From contig NZ_CP028811.1 in the NCBI RefSeq assembly GCF_003055625.1, positions 2,666,001 through 2,730,000 on the forward strand: a stretch of 64,000 nt of DNA, written 5' to 3'. The notes under the pieces were generated by a model. The model saw only the letters and a program-made list of their open reading frames with translations, was not told the DNA's origin and did no database searches. This DNA comes from Flavobacterium magnum. GTDB taxonomy: Bacteria > Bacteroidota > Bacteroidia > Flavobacteriales > Flavobacteriaceae. Both the position numbers and the translations under genes were made by a program. Below are positions 35,301 to 43,718 of this stretch, piece by piece. Positions within the stretch are counted from its first letter, which is position 1. Each line of letters begins with the position of its first letter.

Positions 35301-35367
35301 AAGCGCAGTTGCACACGCCGACTGCCAATAGGGAAAGGGTAATAAGCCGTAAAAAAGAGTGGTGCAT
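32350..35367 (-). CDS. Beta-N-acetylglucosaminidase (GH3) fused to a serine beta-lactamase-like domain
   Basis: 1005 residues from the ATG at 35367, whose MHHSFLRLITLSLLAVGVCNC gives a lipoprotein signal; a longer frame to 35442 overlaps the previous gene. Residues about 80-420 are GH3/NagZ, with the KHFPGHGDTETDSH catalytic loop and FTDALNMKAA holding the nucleophile Asp. A GH3 C-terminal domain follows, and the last 400 residues are a class C beta-lactamase/PBP4 fold with VASLTKIL (Ser-x-x-Lys). Likely cuts GlcNAc-MurNAc bonds in wall recycling or remodelling in the periplasm; the serine hydrolase may act on the peptide. It starts ten bases after the preceding gene. Confidence 0.88.
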   Translation of the reverse strand: MHHSFLRLITLSLLAVGVCNCASRKSLQAKPVAHKGDTIHEFRQDEIGKSNAGRNEKFPFLRDSDAQNKWVDSIYGKMTFEEKLGQLFMISAYSNKDSVHYNMIDRMIRNYKIGGLIFFQGGPGRQARLTNRFQSKSKIPLFIAIDAEWGVSMRLDSTYRFPWNMTLGAIRDKELIRKVGTQMGKESKRLGINFNFAPVLDINTNPKNPIIGFRSFGEDKTNVTASAIALMKGVQGENVFSTGKHFPGHGDTETDSHYALPLVNFTKERLEQVELYPYRQMFDEGLVSVMVAHLNVPSLEPRASYPSSISYNVVTDLLQKEMGFDGLVFTDALNMKAASNYRKPGEIDLEAFLAGNDMLLCAEDVPTAMEKLCVAYQDSLFSEERLAYSVKKILKFKYKAGLNHYKPINTANLSADINPSENTALQYQLYENAITVLKNAADVLPIKSVEKTRIAYVKLGDDNNTAFVTTLKKYADVTELADPNIDSLNVKLKDFDLVVVGFHKSDKAWKNHAFTDTEIQWVSQLAKQNKVILDVFTKPYSLSAIPDFAEIEGLIVSYQNSDVAQEVSAELIFGAIDAKGKLPVTINNEFRVNHGLATQKLDRLGFTAPENVDMNPQVLAKIDAIAQKAIDAKMTPGAQVLVARKGKVIYQKSFGYHTYDNTRKVRNSDVYDVASLTKILATLPNVMQAYDKGKVTLDSKLGSMLPVFANTDKKDITFKELLSHYARFEAWIPFYKSTLDSNKIPLPKYYSKVPDAMFSRQVADSLYILKDYNDTIMKAIANSRLIPKKEYKYSDFTFLILKEYLEKINHKTLDAQAYENFYRFLGANNTLFNPLQKFLKADIPPTEIDNYFRHQVLQGYVHDMAAAMEGGVAGHAGLFSNAMDVAKIMQMYLQKGHYGGHTFFGEKTFDDFNTCYFCADGNRRALGFDKQQLPGTQGPTCGCVSSLSFGHTGFTGTYAWADPETDIVYVFLSNRTYPDASAPNALSKNNIREDIQKVIQQAIIK

Positions 35368-35377
35368 GGGTATTGTT

Positions 35378-35860
35378 TTAGAAAAAGCGGCTGTGCCAGC
35401 TTTCGTCAGCGGGAACTTCCCACGAATCCTTATATTCTGCAATATTATTAACGAGGTTGTTAAAGACGATCGTATTTCCGGAAACGGCCTTGTCTTTCGC
35501 CATTTTCTTAAAATCTACCAATGATTTGTGCGCAAAATGCTGTCCGAGCCTGAAGGTTACATTCATCTTATCCAGCAAATCCACAGCATATTGTTGCTCA
35601 AGCGACTGTATAAATTGAACCGACGCATCGATGGAGCATCCTGTTGCGCCCTGCTGCTCCTGATTTACCGCGATGACGATAAACCGATTATACCTGATTT
35701 CATATGAGGCTTCTAGGCCGTGACCGTGCGCGCTCCAGTTTTCTATGAAGTCTTTGAGTGAAGCCTGCATTGCTGCCACTTCTTCGTCGGTGAATTTTCT
35801 ATTGGACTGGTAAATCCAGATCCTTGATTCATCAGGTAAATTTTCAAAAGGAACGTACAT
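35378..35860 (-). CDS. Conserved Bacteroidetes protein of unknown function
   Basis: 160 residues, MYVPFENLPDESRIWIYQSN onward, no signal peptide or membrane segment. From memory, homologues are often labelled ABC transporter ATPase, but I see no Walker A, Walker B or signature motif, so that label has no support here. It holds GATGCSIDASVQFIQSLEQQ and a compact alpha-beta pattern. It lies between the Fe-S protein and the GH3 gene on the same strand, with gaps of 35 and ten bases, a probable operon. Confidence 0.7.
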   Translation of the reverse strand: MYVPFENLPDESRIWIYQSNRKFTDEEVAAMQASLKDFIENWSAHGHGLEASYEIRYNRFIVIAVNQEQQGATGCSIDASVQFIQSLEQQYAVDLLDKMNVTFRLGQHFAHKSLVDFKKMAKDKAVSGNTIVFNNLVNNIAEYKDSWEVPADESWHSRFF

Positions 35861-35895
35861 TGGAATTTTGGTTATAAATTTGAAATTTGCACAGC

Positions 35896-36687
35896 CTACA
35901 AATCCTGCGCATTGGCAATCAGTTCAGCGACATCCATGACCCGGACTTCGCTTTCCTTCTCTTTATTTTTCACGCCGTCGGTAAGCATCGTATTGCAGAA
36001 CGGACAGCCTGCAGCGATAATCTGCGGCGCGGTCTCCAATGCGTCCTCCGTGCGCTCCACGTTGACTTCCTTGTTTCCGGGCTCGGCATCCTTAAACATT
36101 TGCGCACCACCTGCACCGCAGCATAAGCCGTTGGAACGGGAGCGTTTCATTTCCACCAATTCGGCATCAAGCCTGGAGATCAGATCGCGCGGCGCCTCAT
36201 AAATGTTGTTGGCGCGCCCCAGGTAACACGGATCGTGAAAGGTAATGCGCTTGCCTTTAAACTGGCCGCCTTCAATGGTCAGCCTTCCGGCATCGAGCAG
36301 CGATTTCAGGAATTCTGTGTGGTGAATCACTTCGTAATGTCCGCCCAACTCAGGATACTCATTTTTCAGTGTATTGAAACAGTGCGGACACGCCGTCACG
36401 ATTTTTTTGGCTTCGTAGGCGTTGAGCACCTCTATGTTCATCATCGCCTGCATCTGGAACAGGAACTCATTCCCTGCCCTTTTTGCCGGATCTCCGGTGC
36501 AACTTTCTTCAGTACCAAGCACGGCAAACGACACGCCGGATTTGTTGAGAAGCTTTACAAAGGCTTTGGTGATTTTCTTGGCCCTGTCATCAAAACTGCC
36601 GGCACAGCCTACCCAGAACAGCACTTCGGGCTGCTCTCCGCGGGCCAGCATCTCTGCCATTGTCGGTACGCTTAAACTTTCTGACAT
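35896..36687 (-). CDS. Fe-S oxidoreductase, heterodisulfide reductase B-like (CCG domains)
   Basis: 263 residues with two cysteine-rich CCG domains: ACPHCFNTLKNEYP with HDPCYLGRANNIYE, and GLCCGAGGAQMF with GCPFCNTMLTDGV. Such proteins bind an unusual [4Fe-4S] cluster and carry out thiol or quinone redox chemistry next to a ferredoxin-like partner. That partner is probably the membrane Fe-S protein at 37275-38609, with a HAD gene in between. Soluble, cytoplasmic. Confidence 0.85.
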   Translation of the reverse strand: MSESLSVPTMAEMLARGEQPEVLFWVGCAGSFDDRAKKITKAFVKLLNKSGVSFAVLGTEESCTGDPAKRAGNEFLFQMQAMMNIEVLNAYEAKKIVTACPHCFNTLKNEYPELGGHYEVIHHTEFLKSLLDAGRLTIEGGQFKGKRITFHDPCYLGRANNIYEAPRDLISRLDAELVEMKRSRSNGLCCGAGGAQMFKDAEPGNKEVNVERTEDALETAPQIIAAGCPFCNTMLTDGVKNKEKESEVRVMDVAELIANAQDL

Positions 36688-36740
36688 AATTTATTTTTTA
36701 AAATTGCAACGGTTCAGCGAACCTAAGCTGCACAGTTTTA

Positions 36741-37184
36741 TCAATGTTTTCCATCATCGAACACCTGGATGGTCACTTCCTTCTCAATCAGGTCAGTGAA
36801 TTTGCCACGGTAACGCGTTGCCTTTACGAGGTGGTTGTCAATCCAGTGGTAATTGCCGCCACGTGGTTTCCCAAACACGATGCCGTGGTATTTAAAGCCG
36901 TGTTTCCTGAGCCAGATTTCGGTATATTCACGGTGTGCTTCCGTCCTCGAGGTAAAGAAGAAAATGATGTGTCCTTCATCATACCACTTATTCAGTGTAA
37001 TCAATGCATCAGGGTATACCGCTGCTGTCAGCATTCTTTCAGGCTCTTCATTCGGGATGTCATCACATACCGTACCGTCGATATCAATCAGGTAGTTTTT
37101 GATGCCCTCGGGTAATATCGGACTTATTTTCTGCCCATTCTCTGTAGTCTCCTGGAGATTCTGTTCAATTTCTTCTGCTTTCAT
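36741..37184 (-). CDS. HAD-superfamily phosphatase-like protein
   Basis: 147 residues. YLIDIDGTVCDDIP is HAD motif I (Asp-x-Asp), FFFTSRTEAHRE motif II (Thr-Ser) and VFDDGKH a possible motif IV; the spacing suits a small cap-less HAD protein. Homologues are sometimes called phosphoheptose isomerase, which the sequence does not support. It sits inside the Fe-S/MlaD operon, with 53 bases to the next gene. Substrate unknown. Confidence 0.72.
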   Translation of the reverse strand: MKAEEIEQNLQETTENGQKISPILPEGIKNYLIDIDGTVCDDIPNEEPERMLTAAVYPDALITLNKWYDEGHIIFFFTSRTEAHREYTEIWLRKHGFKYHGIVFGKPRGGNYHWIDNHLVKATRYRGKFTDLIEKEVTIQVFDDGKH

Positions 37185-37274
37185 TTTCGTCTTGTTTCTA
37201 ATGTAATTTTAAAAAATTTGATTAAAAACACCCTTAACCTCACCTATAAGAGAATTTTTATTTTGGCTGTAAAT

Positions 37275-38609
37275 TTAATTTTCGTTTTTCCAGTTGAGCC
37301 TGTCCTGCTGACTGTACTGCCAGGGAGCGCCATTGTTCTCGACATTGGTCATCATCGCGTTCAGCGACATCGGCGCGGCGCTCTGCTCCATGACAAGGTA
37401 TCTCCTCATGTCCATAATAATGGAAAGCGGACTGATATTGACCGGACATTCCTCAACGCAGGCATTGCATGAAGTACAGGCCCACAATTCCTCGGGCGTG
37501 ATGTAGTCGTTCAGCAACATTTTACCGTCATCTGCAAAAGTACCTTTGTTTGCATCGATGTTTCTTCCGACTTCCTCAAGCCTGTCTCGCGTATCCATCA
37601 TAATTTTCCGAGGAGACAATTTTTTTCCGGTGATGTTGGCCGGGCAGGACGAGGTACATCTTCCGCATTCGGTGCAGGTATAGGCATTCAACAGTTGCAC
37701 CCAATTCAGGTCTTGGACATCACTGGCGCCAAATTTCGCCGGAACGGTACTGGCATCAGCTGCCGGCGCTGCAAAAGGGTCTGCATTGGGATCAAGCATC
37801 AGTTTGACCTCATTGGTAACCGATTCGAGGTTGTCGAATTTTCCTTTCGGATTCAGATCGGCGTAATACGTATTCGGGAACGCCAGCAAAATATGCAGGT
37901 GCTTTGAAAAATAAAGGTAATTCAGGAAAATCAGTATTCCGGTGATGTGCAGCCACCAGGCACCCCTTTCAATCAGGTAAACGAAATGGTTCGACACACC
38001 GTCAAACATCGTTGCCAGGTATTGGCTCACCGGAAAAGCCCCGGCCTCGTGAAAATCCATAAAACCGCCATTGATGTGTTGCAGGTGATAGTCTGCCGCA
38101 TTCATGATCAGAAACAGGCTCATCAGCACGACCTCAAAATACAGTATGTAATTGGCATCACTTTTGGGCCAGCCTTTCAGGTCCGAGTGAATGAAGCGTT
38201 TCAACTTCAAAATGTTTCTCCTGGCCAAAAACACAATGACCGCTACCAGTACAAGTAAAGCCAGCACTTCAAACGACCCGATCAGGACATTGTAAAATGC
38301 GCCCAGAAACGAAAAGACCCTATGGGTACCGAACAATCCATCGATTACAATCTCCAGCACCTCGATGTTAATGATGACGAATCCGGCATACACAATGATG
38401 TGAAGGACTCCCGCAATGGGGCGGCGCACCATCTTGGATTGGCCGAGTGCGATCATGGCCATGTTTTTCCAGCGCAGTTGCGGACGGTCTGAGCGATCGA
38501 TATCACGTCCCAGTTTGATGTTCCGGATCAGTTTTCTGACATTCAGTGTGAAATAACCGATTCCGAGGCCCAGTATAATGGCAAATAATATATTGTCAAG
38601 ATATTGCAT
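37275..38609 (-). CDS. Membrane Fe-S electron transfer protein, HdrC/GlpC-like
   Basis: 444 residues. The N-terminal half has about five hydrophobic segments (for example NILFAIILGLGIGYFTL and VLALLVLVAVIVFLA), resembling a membrane cytochrome-b-like anchor. The C-terminal part has two [4Fe-4S] motifs, CTECGRCTSSCP and CTSCNACVEECP. The build is that of heterodisulfide-reductase-like quinone-linked electron carriers. It begins five bases after mlaD-like and is followed by the HAD gene and the CCG protein, so electrons may flow between this protein and the latter. Confidence 0.85.
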   Translation of the reverse strand: MQYLDNILFAIILGLGIGYFTLNVRKLIRNIKLGRDIDRSDRPQLRWKNMAMIALGQSKMVRRPIAGVLHIIVYAGFVIINIEVLEIVIDGLFGTHRVFSFLGAFYNVLIGSFEVLALLVLVAVIVFLARRNILKLKRFIHSDLKGWPKSDANYILYFEVVLMSLFLIMNAADYHLQHINGGFMDFHEAGAFPVSQYLATMFDGVSNHFVYLIERGAWWLHITGILIFLNYLYFSKHLHILLAFPNTYYADLNPKGKFDNLESVTNEVKLMLDPNADPFAAPAADASTVPAKFGASDVQDLNWVQLLNAYTCTECGRCTSSCPANITGKKLSPRKIMMDTRDRLEEVGRNIDANKGTFADDGKMLLNDYITPEELWACTSCNACVEECPVNISPLSIIMDMRRYLVMEQSAAPMSLNAMMTNVENNGAPWQYSQQDRLNWKNEN

Positions 38610-38614
38610 AGGCG

Positions 38615-39577
38615 TTAAGGTTTAACAGCAGGATCTTCTGTAGGTGCTTTATAAGGTTTGTTCTTTTTTCCGAAAAGCGACACATTGATGTAACGCGTAG
38701 GATTGAGCCTCAGGTCCTGTAGCAGCAGTTCGAGTTCTTTGGAAGTTTTGGTGAAATTATTGTACAGCGTTTCATCCTTCAGCAATTTGCCCATCGAGCC
38801 CTTACCCGAATTAAGGTCGGTCATGATCTTATCAACCGATGCCATCGCGGCCTCCATCTTCCTGATGGTTTTGCCGATGTCGGCTTTCGCAATCGTATCG
38901 GAAATTTTTGAAAAGTTCGCCGACGTTTTCTCGAAATTGGTAATGGTACTGCCCAGCTTCTGTTTGTTCTCGGCAAGCATATCGTTTACCTTTGCCGAAG
39001 CCCCCTTGAATTCCGCTAATGTTTCATTCAAATTGGCAATGCTGCTTTTCAGGTTTGCTTTGGTTTTCTCATCCAGCACCTGATTCAGGTTTTGCATCAG
39101 CTTGTCGGTACTGTCAAGCAGTTTTTCCACTTTTTCCTTAATCGGTTTGATCTGGTCTGCAAGCTGATCCGTAAGCCCGGCCTTAGTACCGGCACGCAAA
39201 TAGTCGCCTTCGTCTATGAGCGCGTTATCCTGAAGGTTGGGGATGATGGCGATTTGCTTCCCGCCGAGAAACGGACTGGGCGAATACAACTCGGCAACGC
39301 TCGACTTCGCAATCGGGAAGTCCGATTTAAGCTGCAACTCTACGGTAAGTTTACCCGTTTTCTTATCAATATCGAAGGCGTTTACCTTGCCTACTACAAA
39401 GCCGTTTATGGTCACAGGCGCCGAAAGCGTCAGGCCTTCGATGTTTTCGTACTGCACGTACACCAGTTTGTAATCGGTAAATAAATCGCGTCCTTTCAGA
39501 AAATAATAGCCCCAGATGAACAATAATATTGAAGCAATAACTAATACGGCGGTTTTGATCTCTCTTGAAATTCTCAA
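38615..39577 (-). CDS. MlaD/MCE family lipid transport protein
   Basis: 320 residues. One N-terminal membrane helix (TAVLVIASILLFIWGYYFL) is followed by the MCE domain (LVYVQYENIEGLTLSAPVTINGFVVGKV) and then a long helical, coiled-coil tail (for example LMQNLNQVLDEKTKANLKSS). MCE proteins form periplasmic rings or needles that move phospholipids. No MlaE or MlaF gene is present in this window. It lies 39 bases after the amidase gene in the same direction. Confidence 0.9.
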   Translation of the reverse strand: MRISREIKTAVLVIASILLFIWGYYFLKGRDLFTDYKLVYVQYENIEGLTLSAPVTINGFVVGKVNAFDIDKKTGKLTVELQLKSDFPIAKSSVAELYSPSPFLGGKQIAIIPNLQDNALIDEGDYLRAGTKAGLTDQLADQIKPIKEKVEKLLDSTDKLMQNLNQVLDEKTKANLKSSIANLNETLAEFKGASAKVNDMLAENKQKLGSTITNFEKTSANFSKISDTIAKADIGKTIRKMEAAMASVDKIMTDLNSGKGSMGKLLKDETLYNNFTKTSKELELLLQDLRLNPTRYINVSLFGKKNKPYKAPTEDPAVKP

Positions 39578-39616
39578 AGCTTATTTTTTTAACAAAAATA
39601 GGACAAATTATTGGAA

Positions 39617-40792
39617 TCACCGTTTATTTAAGGCGTCCTGAATGCTAATTTTTTTACCGTCGCGGAATGCAACTATGTACGCCGAATCAAATCCTTTCGC
39701 CTTGGCTTCGGCGAGATTTTCCTTAGCGGTGTCATAACTGCCTGTTTCCCCGTACATATATTTGTACAGCGTCCCATTATCCGAAGTAACTGAAATGTTC
39801 TTCAGTCCCTTAAAGTTCGAAGGGGTAAGGTCAAGTTTCTTGCCGCTGGCGGAAATTTGCACCTTAAACACCACTTCGCCGTTTGCAGCAGGCTTCACAT
39901 CTTCCCTGGCGGCAGGTGTGGGCGTCGGAGTGACCGAAGGCTGCTTTTCCTCTTGCGGCGGCACCTTCTCGGCGTCACTTATGCGTTGCGACGGCTTGAT
40001 TTCATTTTCATTTTCGCCGCTTCCGAAATAATCTTTCTTATAGCTCACAATCGCATTGGCAATGGCCTGAGCGATCTCCATCTGTCCTTCCTCAGAATCC
40101 AGTTCAGCACCTTCTTTCGGGTTGGAGATAAAACCCATCTCGATCAGCACCCTGGGCATGTATGCTTTGTGAAGTACCATATACGGTGCCTGCTTCACGC
40201 CGCGGTTTCTTTTTTTAAGGTCGTCGGTAAACCGGTGTTGGACCTTACTCGCCAATGCAATACTGTTGTCCTGATTTTCCTCTACCAGCAACGTCGTCCC
40301 GAAAATGGATTCGGGGGAATTCGGGTCGAAGCCCTTGTACGTTTCCTTATAGTCTTTCTCCATCACGATAACTTCGTTCTCGCGTTTAGCTACGGCAAGC
40401 GCCGAGGCGTTTTTAGACATACCCATCACGTGCGTTTCGGTTCCATAGGCCTCCTTGTTGGCATTGGCGTTGCAGTGGATGGACACAAAAACGTTAGCAT
40501 CTGCCCGGTTGGCGATATTGGCGCGTTCCACGAGCTCAATGAAAACGTCTGTCTTCCTCGTATAGTTCACCTCAATCGAAGACATGCCTTCAAGGATCTT
40601 ACCTACTTTGAGCACCACGGCCAACGCAATGTTTTTTTCCACATGTCCGTTATAGACCGCCCCGAAATCCTTTCCTCCGTGTCCGGCATCGAGCGTGACC
40701 TTAAATTTCTGGCCTTTTTGCGCCGATGCGGCCAAGGCCGAAATACACATCAATATCAGTAAAAAAGGTTTGATTTTATGGGAAAAATTCAT
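39617..40792 (-). CDS. N-acetylmuramoyl-L-alanine amidase (AmiC type) with SPOR-like end
   Basis: 391 residues with a signal peptide (FLLILMCISALAASAQ). The Amidase_3 domain shows KVTLDAGHGGKDFGAVYNG (zinc His), the Glu of NYTRKTD, VSIHCNANANKE (second His) and VLIEMGFISNPKE (catalytic Glu). A Pro/Glu-rich linker leads to a C-terminal domain (about 315-390, EVVFKVQISASGKKL) that looks like a SPOR repeat. It cuts the amide between MurNAc and the stem peptide in the periplasm. First gene of the minus-strand envelope/redox operon. Confidence 0.9.
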   Translation of the reverse strand: MNFSHKIKPFLLILMCISALAASAQKGQKFKVTLDAGHGGKDFGAVYNGHVEKNIALAVVLKVGKILEGMSSIEVNYTRKTDVFIELVERANIANRADANVFVSIHCNANANKEAYGTETHVMGMSKNASALAVAKRENEVIVMEKDYKETYKGFDPNSPESIFGTTLLVEENQDNSIALASKVQHRFTDDLKKRNRGVKQAPYMVLHKAYMPRVLIEMGFISNPKEGAELDSEEGQMEIAQAIANAIVSYKKDYFGSGENENEIKPSQRISDAEKVPPQEEKQPSVTPTPTPAAREDVKPAANGEVVFKVQISASGKKLDLTPSNFKGLKNISVTSDNGTLYKYMYGETGSYDTAKENLAEAKAKGFDSAYIVAFRDGKKISIQDALNKR

Positions 40793-40848
40793 ATTTTGGT
40801 TAAAAGTTAATTTTAGTGAAACGTTAGCTTATAATTTTTAAAACTGAC

Positions 40849-40856
40849 TATTTTTG
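40849..40856 (+). promoter_or_regulatory. -7 box overlapping an unlikely start codon of the LptD-like gene
   Basis: TATTTTTG matches TAnnTTTG. It contains the TTG at 40854 that would be the longest possible start of the downstream gene, so translation must begin further on. Confidence 0.5.
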
Positions 40857-40925
40857 CAAAAAATTACTGTAAGTTTGACACCGGAAAAAGGAAGCCTGAT
40901 TTTTACAAAAATAGTATTTAAACAT

Positions 40926-43589
40926 TTGCGGACAAACTTATTTCATATCGTTTTATCAGCAACTTTCTTAACATTGGCGACTGCCAAAACGTATGCCCAG
41001 GAACAGCCGAAGTCCAAAACTGACGCGGTTTTACAGCAAACTCCTGATTCTCTAAACCGTAACGCGCCGGAAACTGTAAAATTGCCGGTCCAAGGTCAGG
41101 ATTCGGTAAAAAAGCCATTTCTTCAGAACATCGTAAAGCGCAAAGCGAAGGACTATGAACGGATGAACATGAAGACTAAGATCGGTACCTTATATAATGA
41201 GGCCGAATTGTACTACGAGGACATCGAACTCAAATCCGGGATTATACAGTTCAACTACGAAAAAAATGAAATTTATGCGGGCCGCATCAAGGATTCAACC
41301 GGCGCCTTAGTACAACGCCCGGTTTTCAAACAGGGCAGCAACGTCATAGAACCGGATTCGATCCGCATCAATACCGACACCAAAAAAGCGCTGATCTGGA
41401 ATTCTCGGTCCAAGCAGATGGATTTCAACATCAAATCGCAGATTGCCAAAAAGGAGAACGATTCGGTTTATTTCCTGTACAAAACCAAATTCACCACCGC
41501 GGAAGATATCGAGAATCCGGAATATTTCATCCTCACACAACGCGCGAAGTTTGTGCCGAAAAAGAAAATTGTCGTGGGACTGTCGAATCTCTGGATTGCG
41601 GATGTCCCCACCCCTATTGCGCTGCCTTTTGCATTTTTCCCAATGTCCGAAAAAGCGCAGTCGGGCGTCATTATCCCGACATTCACTGATACAAGCCAGC
41701 AGGGATATTCGCTGCAGAATGGCGGGTATTATTTTGCACTCAGTGACAACTACGACCTGACGTTCCTTGGCGATTATTACACCAACGCGAGTTACGCGCT
41801 GCGGTTTGAGTCGTCTTATGCCAAACGCTACCGGTACAGCGGGAACGTAAACCTTCGTTTTGAACGGATCATCACCGGCGAGCGCGGGCTGCCCAACTAC
41901 GCCAACCGGCGCGAGTACAACATCCAGTGGAGTCACAGGCAGGATGCGAAGTCCAATCCGAATTCAAAATTTGCTGCCTCAGTCAATTTAGGTTCGAGTA
42001 CTTATTTTACCAATTCGCTGAACCAAAGTAACATCGGGGCCCGACTCAACAACACGCTGAGTTCGACGGTATCCTATTCGAAGACTTTCAATACGCTGCC
42101 GCTCGTCAACATTGCGCTCGCCGCCACCCACACGCAGAATACGGGTTCCAAACAAATCAGTATGACGCTACCAACTTTTACGGGAAGTGTGGACCGGATT
42201 TTCCCATTTGCGCCTAAAGATGGCGTGAAAAAGGGCCTGATCAAGAACATCAACCTGCAATATAGCGTGATTGCAGAGAACCGTTTCAATACCGTAGACT
42301 CCCTGTTTTTCAAGCCCGAAATGTTCAAAAACGCAATGAACGGGATGAAGCACAGCATCCCGATCAGCACGAATTTCAAGGTCGCGAAGTATTTCAGTGT
42401 GCCGATTTCAGTCAATTACAACGAAGTGTGGTACCTTAAAACCGTAAACAGGTATTTCGACAGGGAACTCAATCGCGTCGAAACGCGCGATGAAAATGGT
42501 TTTGACGCGTTCCGGACTTACAACTTCTCGACCGGTATCGGAACTACGGTTTACGGCACGTTCCAATTCAGCGAAAAGTCGAAGATCCGTGCCATCAGGC
42601 ATGTCGTGAAACCTACGGTCAGTTATTCGTACACGCCAAGTTTCGAGCGGTATTACGATTATTATGACACCGATCCTGCGGGAACCATCCGGAAACAATA
42701 CACGCGTTTTGAGAAGGGAATTTACGGTGCACCCGGACTGAACTATTCCAACCTCCTGAACTTCTCACTCAACAACACGCTCGAAGCCAAAGTCGTTGAC
42801 CGCGACACCACCAAAACCGAACTTAAGAAAATCGTGCTGCTGAACAGCCTGAATTTCCAGACATCCTACGACATTTCTGCGGACTCACTCAAATGGTCTC
42901 CATTGCGTGTCAGTGGCGGAACGAACCTGTTCAAGGAAAAGATGAATATCAACTTCGGCGCGACGCTGAATCCGTACGCAGTTGACAATGCGGGAAAGGT
43001 GATCAATAAATTCAATATTGACAACGGCGGCAGCATTTTCAGGCTGACCAACGCCTTTATGTCCATAGGATACCGTATTGACAGCAAAGGCGGCGAACAA
43101 ACTACCGGAAATTCAAACGACCAGGGACAACGAAACGGAGGCCGCGACGACGATCTTTTCGGGCGAAGTACCGACCTTAGTGACAGGCGCCAAAGCCAGT
43201 TCGATGAGGATGAGACACAGGATAAAGACACGCCCGCGACGTTTTACCATACCGAATTGCCGTGGGACCTGAATTTTGCTTATTCACTGACTTACAATAA
43301 CACCTCGAGGCAGAATGACATTGTGGGTAATTCGCTGATGGTTTCAGGGAATATTGATCTGGCGCCCAAATGGAAGGTCGGCGTTTCAACCGGTTACGAC
43401 TTCGTCCAAAAAGGAATTACCTTTACCCAACTGCGCTTTGAAAGGGATTTATTAAGCTGGCGGATGGATTTCAGCTGGGTACCGATCGGAATCAATACGT
43501 CCTGGGGATTCTTCATCGGGGTGAAATCAGGATTACTCAGTGACCTTAAATGGGAGAAAAGGAAAGCTCCGGATCGTATCATCAGATAA
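40926..43589 (+). CDS. LptD/OstA-like LPS assembly outer membrane protein
   Basis: 887 residues if translation starts at the TTG at 40926 (LRTNLFHIVLSATFLTLATAK, a signal peptide ending at YAQ); the frame is open back to 40854, but that region overlaps the -7 box. The N-terminal part resembles the OstA/LptA jellyroll (IIQFNYEKNEIYAGRIKDSTG), the rest a large beta barrel with many alternating aromatic strands. It inserts lipopolysaccharide into the outer leaflet. Divergent from the amidase gene; a RidA gene follows after 129 bases. No ATG start exists near the signal peptide. Confidence 0.82.
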   Translation: MRTNLFHIVLSATFLTLATAKTYAQEQPKSKTDAVLQQTPDSLNRNAPETVKLPVQGQDSVKKPFLQNIVKRKAKDYERMNMKTKIGTLYNEAELYYEDIELKSGIIQFNYEKNEIYAGRIKDSTGALVQRPVFKQGSNVIEPDSIRINTDTKKALIWNSRSKQMDFNIKSQIAKKENDSVYFLYKTKFTTAEDIENPEYFILTQRAKFVPKKKIVVGLSNLWIADVPTPIALPFAFFPMSEKAQSGVIIPTFTDTSQQGYSLQNGGYYFALSDNYDLTFLGDYYTNASYALRFESSYAKRYRYSGNVNLRFERIITGERGLPNYANRREYNIQWSHRQDAKSNPNSKFAASVNLGSSTYFTNSLNQSNIGARLNNTLSSTVSYSKTFNTLPLVNIALAATHTQNTGSKQISMTLPTFTGSVDRIFPFAPKDGVKKGLIKNINLQYSVIAENRFNTVDSLFFKPEMFKNAMNGMKHSIPISTNFKVAKYFSVPISVNYNEVWYLKTVNRYFDRELNRVETRDENGFDAFRTYNFSTGIGTTVYGTFQFSEKSKIRAIRHVVKPTVSYSYTPSFERYYDYYDTDPAGTIRKQYTRFEKGIYGAPGLNYSNLLNFSLNNTLEAKVVDRDTTKTELKKIVLLNSLNFQTSYDISADSLKWSPLRVSGGTNLFKEKMNINFGATLNPYAVDNAGKVINKFNIDNGGSIFRLTNAFMSIGYRIDSKGGEQTTGNSNDQGQRNGGRDDDLFGRSTDLSDRRQSQFDEDETQDKDTPATFYHTELPWDLNFAYSLTYNNTSRQNDIVGNSLMVSGNIDLAPKWKVGVSTGYDFVQKGITFTQLRFERDLLSWRMDFSWVPIGINTSWGFFIGVKSGLLSDLKWEKRKAPDRIIR

Positions 43590-43718
43590 GTCTGAAAGTA
43601 CTTCCCGCAACAGCATTTTAGCAATACCGTCCTAAACGGTCCGCTCTCGTCGGTCTTACTATCGGAAAACCGCACCGGCGGCAAACGAATTCACTCAACC
43701 AACCATATAAAATTAAAT

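Noticed and set aside
39857..40762. 301-codon plus-strand frame opposite the amidase gene
   Set aside because: Fully antisense to the AmiC-type gene with intact catalytic motifs; a shadow frame.
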